A DNA stretch of 59,696 bases from Kiloniellales bacterium. Lineage in GTDB: Bacteria > Pseudomonadota > Alphaproteobacteria > Kiloniellales > JAKSDN01. A program made the translations under genes and the position numbers. The notes beneath the pieces are model-generated. The model was given only the letters and a program-made list of their open reading frames with translations, did not search any database and was not told where the DNA came from. The stretch is taken from assembly GCA_030064845.1 (NCBI GenBank), contig JASJEC010000032.1, positions 1-59,696 of the forward strand. The letters run 5' to 3'. Of this stretch, positions 35,273-46,774 are shown one piece after another; the first letter of the stretch is position 1; each line of letters starts with the position of its first letter.

Positions 35273-35518
35273 GTGCAGGCCAAGATCAACGTCGTTCTGA
35301 AAGCGGGCGTGCTCGATCCCCAGGGCAAGGCGATCGAACACGCCTTGCACGGCCTCGGCTTCGGCGGAGTCCACGACGTGCGCCAGGGCAAGGTCATCGA
35401 GCTCTCCCTGGACGAGCAGGACCCTGAGCGGGCGAAAGCCGCGGTCGAGGCCATGTGCGACAAGCTGCTGGCCAATCCCGTGATCGAGACCTACACGATC
35501 GAGCTCTCGCCCGAGTAG
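35273..35518 (+). CDS. purS: FGAM synthase small subunit
   Basis: An 81-residue Pur[25 protein letters not shown], then [16 protein letters not shown] and [11 protein letters not shown]. It bridges PurQ and PurL in the three-part FGAM synthase and helps ammonia transfer. The start is the GTG at 35273 with ribosome site GGAAGG; a longer open frame begins at 35180 but is not conserved in character. Confidence 0.94.
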   Translation: MQAKINVVLKAGVLDPQGKAIEHALHGLGFGGVHDVRQGKVIELSLDEQDPERAKAAVEAMCDKLLANPVIETYTIELSPE

Positions 35519-35552
35519 GCGGACGAGGACAGGCCGGGAGGCATCCCTTTCC

Positions 35553-36238
35553 ATGAAAGCTGCGGTCGTCGTCTTCCCCGGCTCCAACTGCGACCGCGAC
35601 GCCAAGGTCGCCCTGCACCGGGCCACGGGGCGGGAGCCGCTCATGGTCTGGCACAAGGACAGCGACTTCGACCGGGTCGACCTGATCGTGCTGCCGGGCG
35701 GCTTCTCCTACGGCGACTACCTGCGCTGCGGCGCCATGGCGGCCCATTCTCCGGTCATGAAGGAGGTGGTCGCCCGGGCGGTGAAGGGTGTCCCGGTCCT
35801 TGGCATCTGCAACGGCTTCCAGATGCTGGCCGAGACCCAGCTGGTACCTGGCGCCCTGCTGCGCAACGCCCACCTGAAGTTCGTCTGCAGGGAGGTCCAC
35901 ATCCGGGTCGAGACCGGCCAGAGCCTCTTCACCTCCCGCTACGAGACCGGTCAGGCCTTGCGCTTTCCCGTGGCGCATCACGACGGCAACTACTTCGCCG
36001 ACGCCGACACCTTGGCCCGTATGGAAGACCGGAATCAGATCGCCTTCCGCTACTGCGACGCCGAGGGCAACCCGACCACGGCGGCCAATCCCAACGGCTC
36101 GCTCGGCAACATCGCGGGCGTGACCAACGAAGCCAAGACGGTGCTGGGTCTCATGCCCCACCCCGAGCGCCTCGCGGACCCCGATCTGGGCGGCACCGAC
36201 GGCGCGCCTTTCTTCGCCGGTCTGGCGGAGGCGCTCTC

Positions 36239-36242
<4 letters not shown>
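35553..36242 (+). CDS. purQ: FGAM synthase glutaminase subunit
   Basis: A 229-residue class I amidotransferase: [33 protein letters not shown], the nucleophile elbow GICNGFQML and the C-terminal LMPHPERL with His and Glu. It supplies ammonia to PurL. Its TGA overlaps the purL GTG (GTGA), indicating coupled translation of the complex. Confidence 0.96.
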
Positions 36243-38467
<2,225 letters not shown>

Positions 38468-38511
38468 CGCCCATCGTATTGGGAAGGTGAGAGAGGCCGA
38501 GGTCTAATGTC

Positions 38512-38751
38512 ATGCCGATGAACCCGGGAGATATCGAGCAGCTGATCAAGCAGGCGATCCCCGACGCCCAGGTGACTATCGAGGACCTGCGCGGAGACGG
38601 CGACCACTATGCCGCCTACGTCATCTCGGAATCGTTCAGAGGCAAGTCCCGGGTCCAGCAGCACCAGATGGTCTACCAGGCCCTGCAGGGGCGCATGGGC
38701 GACGAGCTCCACGCCCTGGCGCTGCAGACTTCCCTTCCGACCGGAACCTGA
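38512..38751 (+). CDS. bolA: BolA family protein
   Basis: A 79-residue BolA/YrbA-type protein: EQLIKQAIPDAQVTIEDL, GDHYAAYVISESFRGKSRVQQHQMVYQAL and LHALALQTSLP. The conserved His in QQHQMVY and in ELHAL may bind a Fe-S cluster with a monothiol glutaredoxin. The grxD gene follows after 39 bp, the usual pairing for Fe-S delivery and iron sensing. Confidence 0.94.
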   Translation: MPMNPGDIEQLIKQAIPDAQVTIEDLRGDGDHYAAYVISESFRGKSRVQQHQMVYQALQGRMGDELHALALQTSLPTGT

Positions 38752-38790
38752 GACTTCCGCCACCTAGCAGCACATGAGGAAAAGCCGCCA

Positions 38791-39138
38791 ATGAGCACCA
38801 TGGACAACCCTGTCTTCGAACGTATCAAGCAGGAGATCACGGACAACGACGTGGTGGTCTTCATGAAGGGGACGCCGGTCTTTCCCCAGTGCGGCTTCTC
38901 GGCCACCGTGGTGCAGGTGCTGACCCACCTGGGCGTCCGCTTCAAGGGCATCGACGTGCTGCAGGACCCCGGCCTGCGCCAGGGCGTCAAGGACTTCACC
39001 TCCTGGCCGACCATCCCCCAGCTCTACGTCAAGGGCGAGTTCGTGGGCGGCTGCGACATCATCCGCGAGATGTTCCAGTCGGGCGAGCTGCAGCAGATGC
39101 TCGACGACAAGGGCATCGAGGCCAACACCAACGCCTGA
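38791..39138 (+). CDS. grxD: Monothiol glutaredoxin, Grx4 type
   Basis: A 115-residue glutaredoxin with the monothiol site CGFS in GTPVFPQCGFSATVVQ, the TSWPTIPQLYV cis-Pro loop and GGCDIIREMFQSGEL. It carries and transfers [2Fe-2S] clusters with BolA. The short ribosome site GAGG is about 14 bases upstream. The next 240 bp hold no gene that I can support. Confidence 0.95.
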   Translation: MSTMDNPVFERIKQEITDNDVVVFMKGTPVFPQCGFSATVVQVLTHLGVRFKGIDVLQDPGLRQGVKDFTSWPTIPQLYVKGEFVGGCDIIREMFQSGELQQMLDDKGIEANTNA

Positions 39139-39378
39139 GCCGGGCTAAGGCTTGGCTCTGTCCCGCGCTAACGGGGCAGACGCTCAAGGTGGCCCGTTTC
39201 CCTCCGCCCGGGCGCGCCCTGCGGCGAGTCGATGGTCGTGCGCCATGGGGAGGCGAAAGCACGTGATATGCCGGCTGCTTGGCCGATCGGCACGCCGTAG
39301 GCCCTTCTCGCGAAGCATTGGAACAAGCAGACGTATCCCCCTGTCGCCGCTCAATTTCCTTCGAGCCCCGCCCGCCGG

Positions 39379-42300
39379 TCAGTGAAAGTCGCGCGACTTC
39401 GGCATGGGATTGACGTCGCGCGGGTGCCGGGCGATGGGGCCGCTCGCCGGCATCGGGTGCTGGGGACGGCGCACCTCGTCGGCCCTGGCCTGGGCCGCCT
39501 CGAAGGCGGCGCCGGCTGACCTCTGCGCGCCCTCCCGGTCGGCCTCGGCCAGGTCGATCAGGCGCTCGGTCGCGTCGGTCAGACGCTCGGCCACCAGATG
39601 GATCACCAGGCCTTCCTTCTGCACGCTTCCCTCGACGATCAGCAGGCTGGCCTTCATGACGGCCGCCCGGTAGCGCTCGAAGACGTGGCTCCAGATCACC
39701 GTGTTGGCCACGCCGGTCTCGTCCTCCAGGGTCGCGAAGATCACGCCCTTGGCCGTGCCGGGACGCTGGCGCACCAGGACCAGGCCGGCCACCGTGACCC
39801 GGCGGCCGTTGCGGCAGGCGGCCATCTGCTCGGCGGTTATGACGCCCCGGCGTTTCAGCGAGTCACGCAGGAAGGAAAGCGGGTGGGCCTTGAGCGAGAG
39901 GCGGAGCGCGCGGTAGTCCTCGACCACCGCCTCACCCGGCGCCATGGCGGGCAGGGAAACCTCGGGCTCCTCACCGCGCTCCTCCTCGCCGGCGGCGGCG
40001 AAGAGCGGCAGGGGATCCTCGGGCAGGCCCTTCACCGCCCAGAGCGCCTCGCGCCGGCCGAGCCCCATGGAGCCGTAGGCGTCGGCCCGCGCCAAGGCCT
40101 CCAGCGACCTGGTCTTGAGCCCGGCCCGGCGCCAGAGCGCGAGCGGATCGGGATAGCCATTGCCGCGCCGCGCCACCAGGCTCAGGGCATCGGCCTCGAT
40201 CATGCCCTTGACCTGACGCAGGCCGAGGCGCAGGGCCCAGACCCCTTCCCCGGCGCCTGCCCCCGGCTCCAGGGTCGAGTCCCAGTCGCTGCAGTTGACG
40301 TCCGGCGGGCGCACCTCGACGCCGTGCTCGCGGGCGTCGCGCACGATCTGGGCCGGGGCGTAGAAGCCCATGGGCTGGCTGTTCAGCAGCGCGGCGGCGA
40401 AGACCGCCGGATAGTGGCACTTGACCCAGGAAGAGACGTAGACCAGCAGGGCGAAGCTGGCGGCGTGGCTCTCCGGGAAGCCGTAGTCGCCGAAACCCTC
40501 GATCTGTCGGAAGCAGCGCTGGGCGAAGTCGCGGTCGTAGCCGCGCGCGGCCATGCCCTCGACGAACTTGTCGTGGAAGTTCTGGATCGTGCCGAGCCGG
40601 CGGAAGGTCGCCATGGCCCGGCGCAGGCGGTCGGCCTCGGACGGCGTGAAGCCGGCCGCGACGATGGCGATCTTCATCGCCTGCTCCTGGAACAGGGGCA
40701 CGCCCTTGGTCCGGCCGAGCACCGCCTTCAGTTCCTCCGAGGGGTAGGTTTCGGCCTCCAGGCCGTCGCGGCGGCGCAGATAGGGGTGCACCATGTCGCC
40801 CTGGATCGGCCCGGGGCGCACGATCGCGACCTCGATCACCAGGTCGTAGAAGGTGCGCGGCTTGAGGCGCGGCAGCATCGACATCTGGGCCCGGCTCTCG
40901 ACCTGGAAAACCCCGATCGAGTCGGCCCGGCAGAGCATGTCGTAGACCGCCGGATCCTCCTGGGGCACACCGTGCAAGGTAAGGTCGCGGCCGTAGTGCG
41001 CCCTCAGGAAGGCGAAGGCCTTGCGCAGGCAGGTCAGCATGCCCAGCGCCAGGACGTCGACCTTGAGGATGCCGAGCGCGTCGAGGTCGTCCTTGTCCCA
41101 CTCGACCACCGTGCGCTCCGCCATGGCGGCGTTCTCGATCGGCACCAGCTCGCAGAGCGGCCCCTCGGTCATGACGAAGCCGCCGACATGCTGGGAGAGG
41201 TGGCGCGGGAAGCCGATCAGCTCGCGAGTCAGGTCCAGGGCGCGCGCCAGCCGCCGGTCGCCGGGATCCAGGCCCAGCTCGCGCACCTGCTCTTCGCGCA
41301 CGCCCTCGCGGCTCCAGCCCCAGATCGCGCCGGACAGCGCGGACACCGTGTCCTCGGAAAGCCCCATGGCCTTGCCGACCTCGCGCACCGCGCTGCGGCC
41401 GCGGTAGCAGATCACCGTGGCGGCCAGACCGGCCCGCTCGCGGCCGTACTTCTCGTAGACGTACTGGATCACCTCCTCGCGGCGCTCGTGCTCGAAGTCG
41501 ACGTCGATGTCGGGCGGCTCCCGGCGCTCGGCGCTGACGAAGCGCTCGAACAGCAGGTCGAGGCGCGCGGGGTCGACCTCGGTGATGCCGAGGCAGAAGC
41601 AGACCGAGGAGTTGGCCGCCGAGCCCCGCCCCTGGCACAGGATGCCGCGCGACTTGGCGAAGCGCACCAGGTCGTGGACGGTCAGGAAATAGGGCGCGTA
41701 GTCGAGCCCGCCGATCAGCGCGAGCTCGTGGCGCAGGCTCTGCGCGACCGGCTCCGGCACGCCCTCGGGGTAGCGGGCCCGGGCGCCGGCCCAGGTCAGT
41801 CGCTCCAGCTCCGCCTGGGGGCTGCACTCTTCGCCGGTGATCTCCCTGGGGTACTCGTAGCGCAGCTGGTCCAGGTCGAAGCGGCAGGCTCCGGCGATCT
41901 CGAGGCTGCGGGCCACGGCCCCGGGATAGCGGGCGAAGAGACGCGCCATCTCGGCCGGGGGCTTGAGGTGGCGCTCGGCATTGGCCTCCAGGCGAAAGCC
42001 GGCCTCATCGATCGTGCAGTGCTCGCGGATGCAGGTGAGGACGTCGAGCAGGGGCTTGCGCCCCGGGTCGTGCATCAGGACGTCGTTGCCGGCCACCAGG
42101 GGCGCGCCGCAGGCCTCGGCCAGCCCGGCGAGCGCCGCCAGGCGCCGGGCGTCGTCGCCCCGGTAGAGGATTTGGCCGGCCAGGGAGGCCCCCGGCAGGG
42201 TCCGGGCGAGCGCCGCGAGCTGGGCGCGGAAGGCCTCGTCCAGCGCCTCCGGCGGCAGCACGATCAGGCTCTGGCCCTCGCCGTGGCCGATCACCTCCTC

Positions 42301-42627
42301 CAGGGTCAGGCGGCAGTCGCCCTTCTCGGCGCGGCGCTTGCCCAGGGTGAGGAGCCGGCAGAGCCGGCCGTAGGCGGCCCGGTCCCGGGGGTAGCAGAGG
42401 ATCTCCGGGCCGTCCTCCGGGACCAGTCGGGCGCCGACCAGCAGCTTGATCCCGGCCTCCTTGGCCGCGACATGGGCGCGCACCACGCCGGCGAGCGTGT
42501 TGCGGTCGGCGATCCCGATGGCGGCGAGGCCCAGGGCCCTGGCGGTGAAGACCAGCTCGTCGGGATGGGACGCGCCGCGCAGGAAGCTGTAGTTGCTGGT
42601 GACCTGGAGCTCGGCATAGGCGGTCAT
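39379..42627 (-). CDS. dnaE2: Error-prone DNA polymerase III alpha subunit DnaE2 (ImuC)
   Basis: A 1082-residue C-family polymerase. It begins [24 protein letters not shown] (PHP domain), carries [24 protein letters not shown] with catalytic aspartates and ends in an OB-fold segment [19 protein letters not shown]. DnaE2 performs mutagenic lesion bypass with ImuB and ImuA. It is read in the same direction as imuB but is separated from it by 430 bp that hold a MITE. No SOS box is visible directly upstream, so expression would rely on read-through from imuA or on sequences in the insert. Confidence 0.95.
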   Translation of the reverse strand: MTAYAELQVTSNYSFLRGASHPDELVFTARALGLAAIGIADRNTLAGVVRAHVAAKEAGIKLLVGARLVPEDGPEILCYPRDRAAYGRLCRLLTLGKRRAEKGDCRLTLEEVIGHGEGQSLIVLPPEALDEAFRAQLAALARTLPGASLAGQILYRGDDARRLAALAGLAEACGAPLVAGNDVLMHDPGRKPLLDVLTCIREHCTIDEAGFRLEANAERHLKPPAEMARLFARYPGAVARSLEIAGACRFDLDQLRYEYPREITGEECSPQAELERLTWAGARARYPEGVPEPVAQSLRHELALIGGLDYAPYFLTVHDLVRFAKSRGILCQGRGSAANSSVCFCLGITEVDPARLDLLFERFVSAERREPPDIDVDFEHERREEVIQYVYEKYGRERAGLAATVICYRGRSAVREVGKAMGLSEDTVSALSGAIWGWSREGVREEQVRELGLDPGDRRLARALDLTRELIGFPRHLSQHVGGFVMTEGPLCELVPIENAAMAERTVVEWDKDDLDALGILKVDVLALGMLTCLRKAFAFLRAHYGRDLTLHGVPQEDPAVYDMLCRADSIGVFQVESRAQMSMLPRLKPRTFYDLVIEVAIVRPGPIQGDMVHPYLRRRDGLEAETYPSEELKAVLGRTKGVPLFQEQAMKIAIVAAGFTPSEADRLRRAMATFRRLGTIQNFHDKFVEGMAARGYDRDFAQRCFRQIEGFGDYGFPESHAASFALLVYVSSWVKCHYPAVFAAALLNSQPMGFYAPAQIVRDAREHGVEVRPPDVNCSDWDSTLEPGAGAGEGVWALRLGLRQVKGMIEADALSLVARRGNGYPDPLALWRRAGLKTRSLEALARADAYGSMGLGRREALWAVKGLPEDPLPLFAAAGEEERGEEPEVSLPAMAPGEAVVEDYRALRLSLKAHPLSFLRDSLKRRGVITAEQMAACRNGRRVTVAGLVLVRQRPGTAKGVIFATLEDETGVANTVIWSHVFERYRAAVMKASLLIVEGSVQKEGLVIHLVAERLTDATERLIDLAEADREGAQRSAGAAFEAAQARADEVRRPQHPMPASGPIARHPRDVNPMPKSRDFH

Positions 42628-42654
42628 GCATCTAGGCCCACGACATTTCTGTCA

Positions 42655-42958
42655 TGCCCGGACTAGGGCCTGTTGACACTCACGGCGTGCTCCTGGCGGG
42701 AGCGAATTTGCGCCGGGGCCAGGAGCGGGAGGCGCCGTGGGGTTGGGCCCCACAAGGCCTTCCGCGACGCCGCCCCGGCGCAAATGCGCCCCGTCCCGAA
42801 GGGATCCGGTGAAATCGACCCGCTGCCGCGTTGCTCCCAGAGACTGAGACTGGGGGTCGAATATGCTCCGCATGTCCTTCCTCCTCGCGCCTAACAGCGG
42901 GTCGATTTCACTCGGACCAGGAGCCCGCCCTGAGTGCCAACAGGCCCTAGTCCGGGCA
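42655..42958. repeat. Dispersed palindrome split by a MITE insertion
   Basis: TGCCCGGACTAG (42655-42666) and CTAGTCCGGGCA (42947-42958) are the two halves of what would be an exact 20-bp palindrome with one shared CTAG at its centre. The duplication of CTAG on both sides of the 280-bp insert is a target-site duplication. Palindromes of this GTCATGCCCGG type are common dispersed repeats in alphaproteobacteria. Confidence 0.8.
42667..42946. mobile_element. MITE, 280 bp, IS5-like ends and target
   Basis: The ends form a terminal inverted repeat of 30 bp with three mismatches (GGCCTGTTG... with G/A at base 10) and are flanked by direct CTAG copies, a YTAR target of the kind used by IS5-family elements. 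Inside are two further exact or near-exact inverted repeats: TTTGCGCCGGGGC at 42707-42719 with its complement at 42772-42784, and a 20-bp GTGAAATCGACCCGCTG repeat at about 42805-42825 and 42895-42916. There is no transposase, so it must be moved in trans. Confidence 0.8.
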
Positions 42959-42998
42959 CCCAGAGGCTACAGGGCAAATGTCGTGCCCACCGCTCCTG

Positions 42999-43023
42999 GA
43001 TGCCCGTGTCGAGCACGGGCATG
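42999..43023. repeat. Short palindromic repeat next to imuB
   Basis: ATGCCCGTG and CACGGGCAT form an exact 9-bp inverted repeat around a 5-nt loop, with flanks (TCCTGG on the left, GACAAC on the right) like those of the dispersed GTCATGCCCG...CATCCAGG repeats of alphaproteobacteria. It lies just after the imuB stop codon and might act as a terminator or message stabiliser. Confidence 0.65.
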
Positions 43024-43059
43024 ACAACGAGTTGCTGTCCTGCTTCCAGGCTGCGGCGA

Positions 43060-44697
43060 TCACGCAAACAGCCCATGGAGGTACCAGCGGCCGTCGGCGC
43101 GGTAGAGCCAGTAGCGCCGGCCGGCCTCGTCCTCGACCCGGAAGTAGTCGCGTGCCGCCTCGGCCTCGTCGGCTTCGCCGCGCCACCACTCCGCGGCGAC
43201 CCGCTCGGGGCCCTCGGCCCGCACCACCCGGTGCAGCAGGCGCCGCCAGCGGAAGCGGGCCGGGGCGTGATCGGGCAGGAGCGCCACGGCCTCGACCGCC
43301 TCGGGCCGGGAAAAGAGATAGACCGGGCGCGGCGAGGCCGGCCGTGCGGGACTTCCCGGCGGGACGCTCTTCGACCCTTCCGTCTTCGGTGCGGCCTCGA
43401 GCGCCGACCCGCTCCGCTCCGCGCGTTCCGGCAGATGGCTTTCGCACGGCAGGCGCCGCACCACCCGCGCGGGACCGAGGCGCGCGCCCAGGCGGTCGAT
43501 CAACGCGGTGTATTCGCCGCCTTCTGCGCTCTCGGCGAAGCCCTTCGGGCCGCCATCCTCGCGGCCGAGCAGCAGCTGCAGGGCGGTCAGGCCCTCGGTC
43601 CGGGTCGCCGCCAGGGTCAGGACCTCGATGCCGAAGCCCGGGTCGATCTGCTCGATCTTACCGGCGAACAGCCGCGACAGGTGGGCCGGGTCCCGGCTCG
43701 CCCGGCTGAGGCCCAGGGAGAGCCGGCGCAGCCCGCCGTCGACCCGGTAGACCGTGGCCTCGAGCCGCCGCGCGCCGATCTGGACGTCCTCCAAGCGGCG
43801 GCAGAGCTCGACGGCGAGGGACTGCAGGCCACGGGCGATGTCCTCGGCCGTGGCGATCGGCTCGGCGAAGACCCGGCGCGCCAGCGCCTCGGGCACGGCC
43901 TGGAGGGGCGAGAGCGTCTCCGGCACCTCGCCCAGGGCCTGGCGCAGCCGCTCGGCGAGCTCCAGGCCGAAGCGCGGGCCGAGGGTGGCCGCCGGCAGGC
44001 CGTAGAGCGCGTCGATCCGGGTCAGCCCGAGCCGGTGCGACAGCTCGACGGCGGCTGGCGGCAGGCGGAGCGCGGCCGGCGGCAGGGGCGCCAGGGCGTC
44101 GCTGAGCCCGCCCGGCGGCACCCGCCGCCAGGGCCGCGCGGGGCCGGTCGCGAAGCGGGCCAGCGCCCAGGCGGCGCCGATGGTCTCGGCGAGCGCCGCC
44201 CGCGCGGTGAAGCCCTGGGCCTCGAGCCGCGCCACGAGATCGGCCAGGAGGGCCTCCTCGCCGCCGAAGAGGTGGGCGCAGCCGGTAACGTCGAGCAGGA
44301 TGCCGCCGCCCCCGCCCGGCGCCTCACCGGCGCCGTCGACGGCGGTCCAGGGGGTATAGCGGCCGCACCAGGCAGCCAGCGCTGCGAGCGCCCGGGCATC
44401 TTCGCCGGGCACCCAGGTTCGGGTCGCCAGATCGGGGCGGATGGCCCGGGCGTCGGCCAGCGGCAGGCCCGGAGCGAGCCCGGCGTCGGCCGCCGCCTGG
44501 TCGACCGCGGCCAGGTCGAGGCGTCCGCCCTCGCCGCGCACCAGGGCGAGCGGTTCGGCGGGAGCCGGGGGCTCAGCCGGCGCGCCTGAGCTCGGCTTCC
44601 GGGTATCCGGCCCGGCGGCGCCTCGGGAGGCCAGCTCCCGCCGCCTGATCCGGTCCGTCGCAAAGCGCGGCAGCCATAGCGAAATCACCCGACGCAT
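43060..44697 (-). CDS. imuB: ImuB, catalytically inactive Y-family polymerase
   Basis: A 545-residue Y-family-like protein opening RRVISLWLPRFATDRIRRR with ALVRGEGGRLDLAAV and GILLDVTGCAHLFGGEEALLADL. The catalytic carboxylates of true Y-family polymerases are missing where expected, as known for ImuB, which acts as an adaptor linking the beta clamp, ImuA and DnaE2. The conserved N-terminus marks 44697 as the start, inside the 3' end of imuA. The 3' flank carries a palindrome and then the MITE. Confidence 0.92.
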   Translation of the reverse strand: MRRVISLWLPRFATDRIRRRELASRGAAGPDTRKPSSGAPAEPPAPAEPLALVRGEGGRLDLAAVDQAAADAGLAPGLPLADARAIRPDLATRTWVPGEDARALAALAAWCGRYTPWTAVDGAGEAPGGGGGILLDVTGCAHLFGGEEALLADLVARLEAQGFTARAALAETIGAAWALARFATGPARPWRRVPPGGLSDALAPLPPAALRLPPAAVELSHRLGLTRIDALYGLPAATLGPRFGLELAERLRQALGEVPETLSPLQAVPEALARRVFAEPIATAEDIARGLQSLAVELCRRLEDVQIGARRLEATVYRVDGGLRRLSLGLSRASRDPAHLSRLFAGKIEQIDPGFGIEVLTLAATRTEGLTALQLLLGREDGGPKGFAESAEGGEYTALIDRLGARLGPARVVRRLPCESHLPERAERSGSALEAAPKTEGSKSVPPGSPARPASPRPVYLFSRPEAVEAVALLPDHAPARFRWRRLLHRVVRAEGPERVAAEWWRGEADEAEAARDYFRVEDEAGRRYWLYRADGRWYLHGLFA

Positions 44698-45430
44698 CGT
44701 CCCACTCCACGATAAAGTTGCCCGGCGCCGCGCCGCGGCAGCGCTTCAGTTCGACCTGCCAGCGCGGCCGGCCGGGAAGTTCCGGCAAGGGCGCCGACGC
44801 CGAGGGCGCCGCGGCCACGCACCAGCGGCTATGCGCCGTGCTCGGCGGCTCGGCGCGGCGCGGCGGCCCGAAGCGGCGGCGCAGCAGGAAGGCGGTGACG
44901 CCCCCAGCCCCCGCCTCTCCACCCCTGGCCTCGGCGGCGAGCTGCAGGCGCCGCCCGGCGGCGGGCTCCAACTCGGCCGCCTCGCCCACCACGGCGGCGA
45001 GCGAGCGGCACTTGAGCACCTCCTCCATGGCCCAGAGCACCTCCCGGTCGTCATCGGCCCGGACGATCAGGAAGCGCGCCGGGTCGAGTCCCAGGGCCGC
45101 GATCCCGCGTCCGGAGAGGTCGTCGCGCCGGGTCACCCAGACCGCCGGGCCCGCCCGGCTCGCCAGGATCGGCGCGATCAGCGCCAGGCAGAAGCCGGCG
45201 GCCGGGGCGTCGTCCCACTCGTCACGCCGCCCCTCGATTTGGTGCAGGACACCGAGCGCCAGCCCGCCGCCCGGCAGGCGGCGGTCGAGCGCCGGCACGC
45301 CCAGGGGCTGGACCGCCGGGCGCGCACCGCCCGATTCCAGCGCCTGGACCCGCTCGCGCAGAACCGCGAGGTCGACCGCCGAGCCGGCAGCCTCTGCCGG
45401 CGGTTTTTCCGGAGCCATGACCAGGGACAT
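44573..45430 (-). CDS. imuA: ImuA, RecA/SulA-like mutasome protein
   Basis: A 285-residue protein with GVPALDRRLPGGGLALGVLHQIEG and VWVTRRDDLSGRGIAALGLDPARFLIVRADDDREVLWAMEEVL, which match the ImuA family related to RecA/SulA. Its C-terminal WQVELKRCRG...GNFIVEWDDASGDF is also typical. I chose ATG 45430, which has AGAGGAAA upstream; an ATG at 45472 lies ahead of the SOS box. The last 125 bp overlap imuB in another frame. Confidence 0.9.
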   Translation of the reverse strand: MSLVMAPEKPPAEAAGSAVDLAVLRERVQALESGGARPAVQPLGVPALDRRLPGGGLALGVLHQIEGRRDEWDDAPAAGFCLALIAPILASRAGPAVWVTRRDDLSGRGIAALGLDPARFLIVRADDDREVLWAMEEVLKCRSLAAVVGEAAELEPAAGRRLQLAAEARGGEAGAGGVTAFLLRRRFGPPRRAEPPSTAHSRWCVAAAPSASAPLPELPGRPRWQVELKRCRGAAPGNFIVEWDDASGDFAMAAALCDGPDQAAGAGLPRRRRAGYPEAELRRAG

Positions 45431-45453
45431 GGGGGTTTCCTCTGTCGCTTGTT

Positions 45454-45468
45454 GTTCATGTTTTGTTC
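45454..45468. promoter_or_regulatory. LexA (SOS) box of imuA
   Basis: GTTC-ATGTTTT-GTTC on the plus strand (GAAC-N7-GAAC on the imuA coding strand) is an exact alphaproteobacterial LexA site. It lies 24 bp before the imuA ATG and covers the predicted transcription start, so bound LexA would block initiation. Confidence 0.9.
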
Positions 45469-45472
45469 TCAT

Positions 45473-45501
45473 TTTTTACCGCCGTGCCGGAAAGAAGTCA
45501 A
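45473..45501 (-). promoter_or_regulatory. Predicted imuA promoter
   Basis: TTGACT (45501-45496) and TAAAAA (45478-45473) on the minus strand are 17 bp apart. The predicted start near 45466 falls inside the LexA box, giving a leader of about 35 nt with the ribosome site AGAGGAAA. Confidence 0.7.
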
Positions 45502-45512
45502 CACGCCGGAGC

Positions 45513-46757
45513 TCACAGCTCCCGCTCGGCCAGCGCGCGAAAGGCGTCGGGGACCGCGCGGCCCTCGCCCAGGACCGTGGATCCGTAGCCGATCGCCGCG
45601 CGCCCGAAACGCGCGCGGACCTTGTCCATCGCCCGGTCGGCCGCCCAGCGGGCCGCGCCCTTGCCGGTGCCGGGCCGGCGCTTCTCGTCGCCCAGCCGGA
45701 GCGGGAACTCGAGCTGCAGGGCCGCGTTCTTCTCGAGCTGCGAGACCGAGACGCCGAGCAGCGAGAGGGTCCTTTCGTCCGGGTGATCGGCCAGGGCAGC
45801 GCGCAGCAGATCGACCGCGACCTCGGCCAGGATCGCGGTCGCCGAGATCGCCGCGGGCAGCGTGATCGAGCGCGTGACGGCCCTCAGGTCGGCGAAGCGG
45901 ACCCGCAGCGTCACGGTGCGGCCGGCCCGGCCCTTGGCGCGGAGCCGGGACGCGACCCGGTCGGCGAGATAGAGCAGGGTCGGCCGGTAAACGGCCGCGA
46001 CCGCCGGCTTGCGGCCGAGCGCCGACTGCGCGCCGACCGAGCGCGCGCGGCGCCCCGTCACGACCCTGCGCGCGTCGCGGTTGGCCGACAGGGCCGAGAG
46101 CTTCTCGCCCGCCGCCTCGCCCAGGAGCCGCTTGAGCGTGCGCTCCTCGGTCGCGGCCAACTGGCCGATCGTGACGATGTCCCGCTCGGCCAGCCGGGCC
46201 TTGGTCACCGGGCCGACGCCCCAGATCAGCTCGACCGGCAGGTCACGCAGGAAGTCGCGCTCCGTCCCCGGCCGGACCACGGCCAGACCGTCGGGCTTGG
46301 CGACCTGCGAGGCGATCTTGGCCAGGTGCTTGGTGCTGGCCACGCCGAGCGAGATCGGCAGCCCCAGTTCGGCCCGCACCCGCTCGCGGATGCGCGTCGC
46401 CATCTCTTCGGGCGGCCCGAGGAGGCGGACCGAGCCGGTCACGTCCGCGAAGGCCTCGTCGATCGAGATCCGCTCGACCAGGGGCGTGAAGTCGCCAAGG
46501 ACCGCGATCGCCGCGTCGCCGAGACGCTGGTACTCGTCGAAGCGGCCGCTGACGAAGACCAGCTCCGGGCAGAGCTCCCGCGCGCGGCGCCCGGGCATGC
46601 CGCTCTGCACGCCGAAGGCCTTGGCCTCGTAGGACGCCGCCAGCACCACCCCGCCGCCGACGGCTATGGGCTTGCCCCTCAGCGCGGGGTCGAGCAGCTG
46701 CTCGACCGAGGCGTAGAAGGCGTCGAGATCGGCGTGGAGGATGGCCGGGGCAGACAT
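45513..46757 (-). CDS. dinB: DNA polymerase IV (Y family)
   Basis: A 414-residue Y-family polymerase with AILHADLDAFYASVEQ (catalytic Asp10), SYEAKAFGVQSGMPGRRA, ERISIDEAFADVTGS with the second acidic pair, and GVASTKHLAKIASQVAKPDGL. It performs translesion synthesis. I place the start at the ATG at 46757 (MSAPAILHADLD); the open frame extends to 46793. There is no ribosome site before this ATG, and the LexA box ends 3 bp upstream, which suggests leaderless translation. Confidence 0.94.
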   Translation of the reverse strand: MSAPAILHADLDAFYASVEQLLDPALRGKPIAVGGGVVLAASYEAKAFGVQSGMPGRRARELCPELVFVSGRFDEYQRLGDAAIAVLGDFTPLVERISIDEAFADVTGSVRLLGPPEEMATRIRERVRAELGLPISLGVASTKHLAKIASQVAKPDGLAVVRPGTERDFLRDLPVELIWGVGPVTKARLAERDIVTIGQLAATEERTLKRLLGEAAGEKLSALSANRDARRVVTGRRARSVGAQSALGRKPAVAAVYRPTLLYLADRVASRLRAKGRAGRTVTLRVRFADLRAVTRSITLPAAISATAILAEVAVDLLRAALADHPDERTLSLLGVSVSQLEKNAALQLEFPLRLGDEKRRPGTGKGAARWAADRAMDKVRARFGRAAIGYGSTVLGEGRAVPDAFRALAEREL

Positions 46758-46759
46758 GA

Positions 46760-46774
46760 GAACATAAAGCGAAC
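46760..46774. promoter_or_regulatory. LexA (SOS) box abutting the dinB start codon
   Basis: GAAC-ATAAAGC-GAAC on the plus strand reads GTTC-N7-GTTC on the dinB coding strand, an exact alphaproteobacterial SOS box. It ends two bases before the dinB ATG. Confidence 0.9.

Noticed and set aside
39598-42666. Plus-strand open frame of 1022 codons opposite dnaE2
   Set aside because: High-GC antisense shadow with Asp/Leu/Gly/Ala-rich, family-free sequence; dnaE2 motifs on the minus strand are unmistakable.
42652-42873. 73-codon minus-strand frame inside the MITE
   Set aside because: It spans the element's terminal repeat and has no family features or ribosome site; a MITE of this size does not need a coding gene.
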